This document shows positions 50,181 to 64,000 of a stretch of DNA of 64,000 nucleotides, in pieces. The position numbers were made by a program, and so were the translations under genes. Positions within the stretch are counted from its first letter, which is position 1; the number at the start of each line of letters is the position of its first letter. Location of the stretch: the NCBI RefSeq assembly GCF_021191695.1, contig NZ_JAIWPT010000012.1, positions 87,604-151,603 on the forward strand, read 5' to 3'. This DNA is from Proluteimonas luteida. GTDB lineage: Bacteria; Pseudomonadota; Gammaproteobacteria; Xanthomonadales; Xanthomonadaceae. The notes beneath the pieces are model-generated. The model was given only the letters and a program-made list of their open reading frames with translations, made no database searches and was not told the origin of the DNA.

Positions 50181-50558
50181 ATGTCCCTTTCCAACGAAGA
50201 AATCCTGGAAGCCATTGGCAGCAAGTCGCTCGTCGAAGTGATGGAGCTGGTCAAGGCGTTTGAAGAGAAGTTCGGCGTCTCCGCCGCCGCCCCGGTCGCC
50301 GTCGCTGCCGGTCCGGCCGCCGGTCCGGCCGCCGCTGCCGAAGAGCAGACCGAGTTCACCGTCGTCCTGAAGGCCGCCGGCGAGAAGAAGGTCGAGGTCA
50401 TCAAGGTCGTTCGTGCGATCACCGGCCTGGGCCTGAAGGAAGCCAAGGACCTGGTCGAAGGCGCGCCGAAGGACGTCAAGGAAGGCGTTTCGAAGGAAGA
50501 AGCCGAGAAGCTCAAGAAGGATCTGGAAGCCGCTGGCGCCCAGGCCGAGCTCAAGTAA
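50181..50558 (+). CDS. rplL: 50S ribosomal protein L7/L12
   Basis: A 125-residue stalk protein. N-terminal dimerisation helix ([31 protein letters not shown]), an Ala/Pro/Val hinge ([21 protein letters not shown]), and a C-terminal factor-binding domain ([40 protein letters not shown]). The hinge carries a short duplication (GPAAGPAA). A strong attenuator-type hairpin follows. Confidence 0.98.
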   Translation: MSLSNEEILEAIGSKSLVEVMELVKAFEEKFGVSAAAPVAVAAGPAAGPAAAAEEQTEFTVVLKAAGEKKVEVIKVVRAITGLGLKEAKDLVEGAPKDVKEGVSKEEAEKLKKDLEAAGAQAELK

Positions 50559-50598
50559 GCAACACCTTGGCATCGCAGCACATGCTTGCGATGCACCG

Positions 50599-50624
50599 GG
50601 GCCGGGGGCGAAAGCTCCCGGCCC
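50599..50624 (+). terminator. attenuator hairpin between rplL and rpoB
   Basis: An 11-bp stem (50599-50609 with 50614-50624, one G-U pair) closed by a GAAA tetraloop and followed by TTGG, 41 bp after the rplL stop. E. coli has a partial terminator at the same place that lowers rpoBC relative to the ribosomal genes; the weak T run here fits partial read-through. Confidence 0.75.
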
Positions 50625-50660
50625 TTGGTCGTTCCTGAAAATTGGATCGACCGCAGACAA

Positions 50661-50728
50661 CTGACGCAGTTGTCAGTGGGTAGTAGCGGGAGAAGGCGTG
50701 CTGGTGCCGGCAATACCAGCGACTACCC
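50661..50728 (+). promoter_or_regulatory. structured rpoB leader
   Basis: After the attenuator come a small hairpin CTGAC/GTCAG (50661-50665 / 50672-50676) and a composite stem: GGGTAGT (50678-50684) with ACTACCC (50722-50728), enclosing GCTGGT (50700-50705) with ACCAGC (50715-50720). In E. coli the rplL-rpoB space holds an RNase III site and is involved in rpoB autoregulation; a similar role is inferred. Confidence 0.55.
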
Positions 50729-50790
50729 AGTGGCAGCTCCATGTTCCCGGACCGCAGGCCGGTCCACCGATATTCCCGAGGCGTATCCCC

Positions 50791-54963
<4,173 letters not shown>

Positions 54964-55095
54964 GGCCGGAGGCCAGGGGCCAGAGGCCAGGGAGAAGCAG
55001 CGAAGCGCGCTTTCCCTGGTCCCCGGTCTCCGCCCCCTGACCCCGTTCCGTCCCTTATCCCTGGCCCCGGCCTCCGGCCTCCGGCCTCTCGGAGA
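54964..55095. repeat. GGCC-rich inverted repeat between rpoB and rpoC
   Basis: Begins right at the rpoB stop with GGCCGGAGGCCAGGGGCCAGAGGCC units, then a spacer with AGCGAAGCGCGCTTT, then complementary CCCTGG and GGCCCCGGCCTCCGG units up to 55095. The arms can pair into a long hairpin within the rpoBC message. It is related to the element at 41894-41986. Confidence 0.75.
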
Positions 55096-55101
55096 TACCA
55101 A

Positions 55102-59361
<4,260 letters not shown>

Positions 59362-59375
59362 GATAGGCGATTCAT

Positions 59376-59395
59376 GGCGGCCCTGCGGGGCCGCC
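59376..59395 (+). terminator. hairpin after rpoC
   Basis: GGCGGCCC (59376-59383) and GGGCCGCC (59388-59395) form a perfect 8-bp stem with loop TGCG, 15 bp after the rpoC stop. No T run, so termination is uncertain. The next 100 bp lead into the rpsL promoter. Confidence 0.45.
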
Positions 59396-59506
59396 CAGAC
59401 TCCGAAATGAGGCGCAGGACGCGGCTCGTATTCGGTCCAGGACGGACGGGAAGCTTCATGTCGGGCCGGGCCACGCATGGCCGGCCGGCGGCGGTATCAG
59501 CTCGCG

Positions 59507-59536
59507 TTGACGCACTCCGTCGGCGCGGGCTATACT
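59507..59536 (+). promoter_or_regulatory. promoter of the rpsL-rpsG-fusA-tuf operon
   Basis: TTGACG (59507-59512), 18 bp, TATACT (59531-59536): 5/6 -35 and 5/6 -10. Transcription would begin near 59543, about 70 nt before rpsL. This is the best sigma-70 type promoter I see in the window. Confidence 0.75.
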
Positions 59537-59545
59537 TATTCGTCT

Positions 59546-59577
59546 GGCAGACGGGTTTTCCGTCTGCCTTCGTTTTC
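59546..59577 (+). terminator. leader hairpin with T run just after the rpsL transcription start
   Basis: GGCAGACGG (59546-59554) and CCGTCTGCC (59560-59568) form a perfect 9-bp stem, five-base loop, followed by TTCGTTTTC. It lies within a few bases of the predicted start site, so the message would begin with a terminator-like hairpin. It may attenuate the operon or protect the 5' end. Confidence 0.6.
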
Positions 59578-59614
59578 ACCGGGCCACGGCCCGAAACCAC
59601 AGAACCCGAGACTG

Positions 59615-59989
59615 ATGGCAACGATCAACCAGCTGGTGCGGAAGCCGCGCAGCCCCGAAACCTACAAGAGCACGTCGCCCGCGCTGGCCAACTGCCCGCA
59701 GCGTCGCGGCGTGTGCACGCGCGTGTACACCACGACCCCGAAGAAGCCGAACTCGGCGCTTCGCAAGGTCGCCAAGGTGCGCCTGACCAACGGCTACGAG
59801 GTCATCTCGTACATCGGCGGCGAGGGCCACAACCTGCAGGAGCACTCCGTGGTCCTGATCCGCGGCGGCCGCGTCAAGGACCTGCCGGGTGTGCGTTACC
59901 ACACCGTCCGTGGTTCGCTCGACGCCGCCGGCGTCGCGAAGCGCAAGCAGGCACGTTCGAAGTACGGCGCCAAGCGTCCGAAGGGCTGA
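59615..59989 (+). CDS. rpsL: 30S ribosomal protein S12
   Basis: A 124-residue decoding-centre protein. [48 protein letters not shown] includes the PKKPNS segment with the lysines that are changed in streptomycin resistance; they are wild type here. ATG 59615; first gene of the str operon; rpsG follows after 10 bp. Confidence 0.98.
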   Translation: MATINQLVRKPRSPETYKSTSPALANCPQRRGVCTRVYTTTPKKPNSALRKVAKVRLTNGYEVISYIGGEGHNLQEHSVVLIRGGRVKDLPGVRYHTVRGSLDAAGVAKRKQARSKYGAKRPKG

Positions 59990-59999
59990 GGAATAGACA

Positions 60000-60467
60000 A
60001 TGTCGCGTAAAGGAAACACCCCGCAGCGTTCGGTGCTGCCCGATCCCAAGCACAGCAGCGAGACCATCGCGCGCTTCATCAACATGGTCATGAAGAGCGG
60101 CAAGAAGTCCGTCGCCGAGAAGATCGTCTACGGCGCCATGGACGTCATCGGCGAGAAGAACGGCGATCCGCTGGAGCTGGTCGAGAAGGCGCTGGGCAAC
60201 ATCTCGCCGTCCGTCGAGGTCAAGTCGCGTCGTGTCGGCGGCGCCACCTACCAGGTGCCGGTCGAAGTGCGCCAGTCGCGCCGCATGGCGCTGGCGATGC
60301 GCTGGCTGATCGAGTCGGCGCGCAAGCGCGGCGAGAACAGCATGCCGCGCAAGCTGGCGGCCGAACTGATCGACGCGTCCGAGAACCGTGGCGGCGCGAT
60401 CAAGAAGCGCGAAGAAACCCACCGCATGGCGGAAGCGAACAAGGCGTTCGCGCACTACCGCTGGTAA
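60000..60467 (+). CDS. rpsG: 30S ribosomal protein S7
   Basis: A 155-residue head protein that starts assembly of the 3' domain of 16S r[50 protein letters not shown] and [34 protein letters not shown] are diagnostic. TGAGGAATAGACA precedes ATG 60000, a good ribosome site. In E. coli S7 regulates this operon. Confidence 0.98.
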   Translation: MSRKGNTPQRSVLPDPKHSSETIARFINMVMKSGKKSVAEKIVYGAMDVIGEKNGDPLELVEKALGNISPSVEVKSRRVGGATYQVPVEVRQSRRMALAMRWLIESARKRGENSMPRKLAAELIDASENRGGAIKKREETHRMAEANKAFAHYRW

Positions 60468-60649
60468 GCGGATCCGCGGGCCCCGGTTGATTCCGGGGCC
60501 TGCCGGCACCATCCAGGTGTCCCTGGCGGCCTCCGCGCCGCACGCAGGACTCGAACGCCGCCGCAAGGCGGCATTCGTCCATTCAAGCGATTCCATCGCG
60601 AAGGTCGCCGGTTCACAGGCAACCTCCCCAATTCAAACGAGAGACTGAC

Positions 60650-62737
<2,088 letters not shown>

Positions 62738-62822
62738 TTCGTGATCCGGGACCCGTGCGCCGAAAGCGCACGGATCCCGGCGTTCACCAATCACGAATCA
62801 CACATCACGAATTACGGAGTTC
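62738..62822. repeat. inverted-repeat spacer between fusA and tuf
   Basis: GATTCGTGATCCGGGA (from about 62737) is answered by TCACGAATCA/TCACGAATTA units near 62800-62815. Inside, CCGTGCGC-CGAA-AGCGCACGG forms a further stem. The spacer resembles the GGGATT-type elements but with GATTCGTGATT units. It lies inside the fusA-tuf message. Confidence 0.55.
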
Positions 62823-62828
62823 AGACAA

Positions 62829-64000
<1,172 letters not shown>

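Noticed and set aside
54964..55101. Possible CRISPR or IS remnant between rpoB and rpoC.
   Set aside because: The units are short complementary arms of one hairpin, with no regular spacers, no terminal repeats with target duplication and no transposase frame.

Overview
The window is a chromosomal stretch of a high-GC gammaproteobacterium, most likely a Xanthomonadaceae/Lysobacteraceae member such as Lysobacter or Luteimonas. That placement is an inference from gene content: an ahpC-ahpF-oxyR cluster with an OxyR operator, a Clp/CRP-type box ahead of a diguanylate cyclase, secreted proteases with C-terminal PPC domains, tandem DUF1631 genes, and short GGGATT-type inverted repeats between housekeeping genes. 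No rRNA gene is present to settle it. I see no insertion sequence, integrase, phage gene or CRISPR array.

Layout. 1-4.5 kb: start of glnS (minus), a membrane GGDEF protein, msrA, rnk. 4.5-8.4 kb: peroxide-stress operon ahpC-ahpF-oxyR (minus), with an OxyR-type operator and, divergently, a candidate small RNA. 8.4-12.7 kb: prmC, proline iminopeptidase, a PhnA-domain protein, then a minus run of NUDIX hydrolase, ExoIX-like nuclease and nitroreductase. 12.8-17.5 kb: two tandem DUF1631 paralogues. 17.5-22.2 kb: transhydrogenase genes pntAA and pntAB-pntB, split by an opposite-strand sigma factor / membrane partner / DUF3106 operon. 22.4-31.1 kb: small membrane protein, sufT, a secreted subtilase, a lysyl-endopeptidase-like protease, a stand-alone I9 propeptide-like lipoprotein, a short asparaginase-domain protein, a periplasmic protein, DUF2069 and wrbA.

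31.2-44.5 kb is core housekeeping: yihY-tlpA-acyP (coupled by ATGA overlaps), ppk2, moaB, hemA-prfA, TPR protein-lolB-ispE (ATGA overlaps), tRNA-Gln, prs, rplY, pth, ychF. 44.8-64 kb is the translation/transcription superoperon: tRNA-Tyr, tRNA-Gly, tRNA-Thr, tuf, tRNA-Trp, secE, nusG, rplK, rplA, rplJ, rplL, rpoB, rpoC, rpsL, rpsG, fusA and a second tuf cut by the window end. The two tuf copies look identical at nucleotide level.

The most interesting items are the stand-alone I9 lipoprotein beside two secreted proteases; a terminator-ended, structured RNA candidate divergent from ahpC with a C-rich unpaired segment; the Clp-type box ahead of the diguanylate cyclase; the pnt operon split by a regulatory operon; and two families of intergenic inverted repeats, one of which supplies the stop codons of ispE and pth. 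All functions are read from sequence motifs only; no database search was run.
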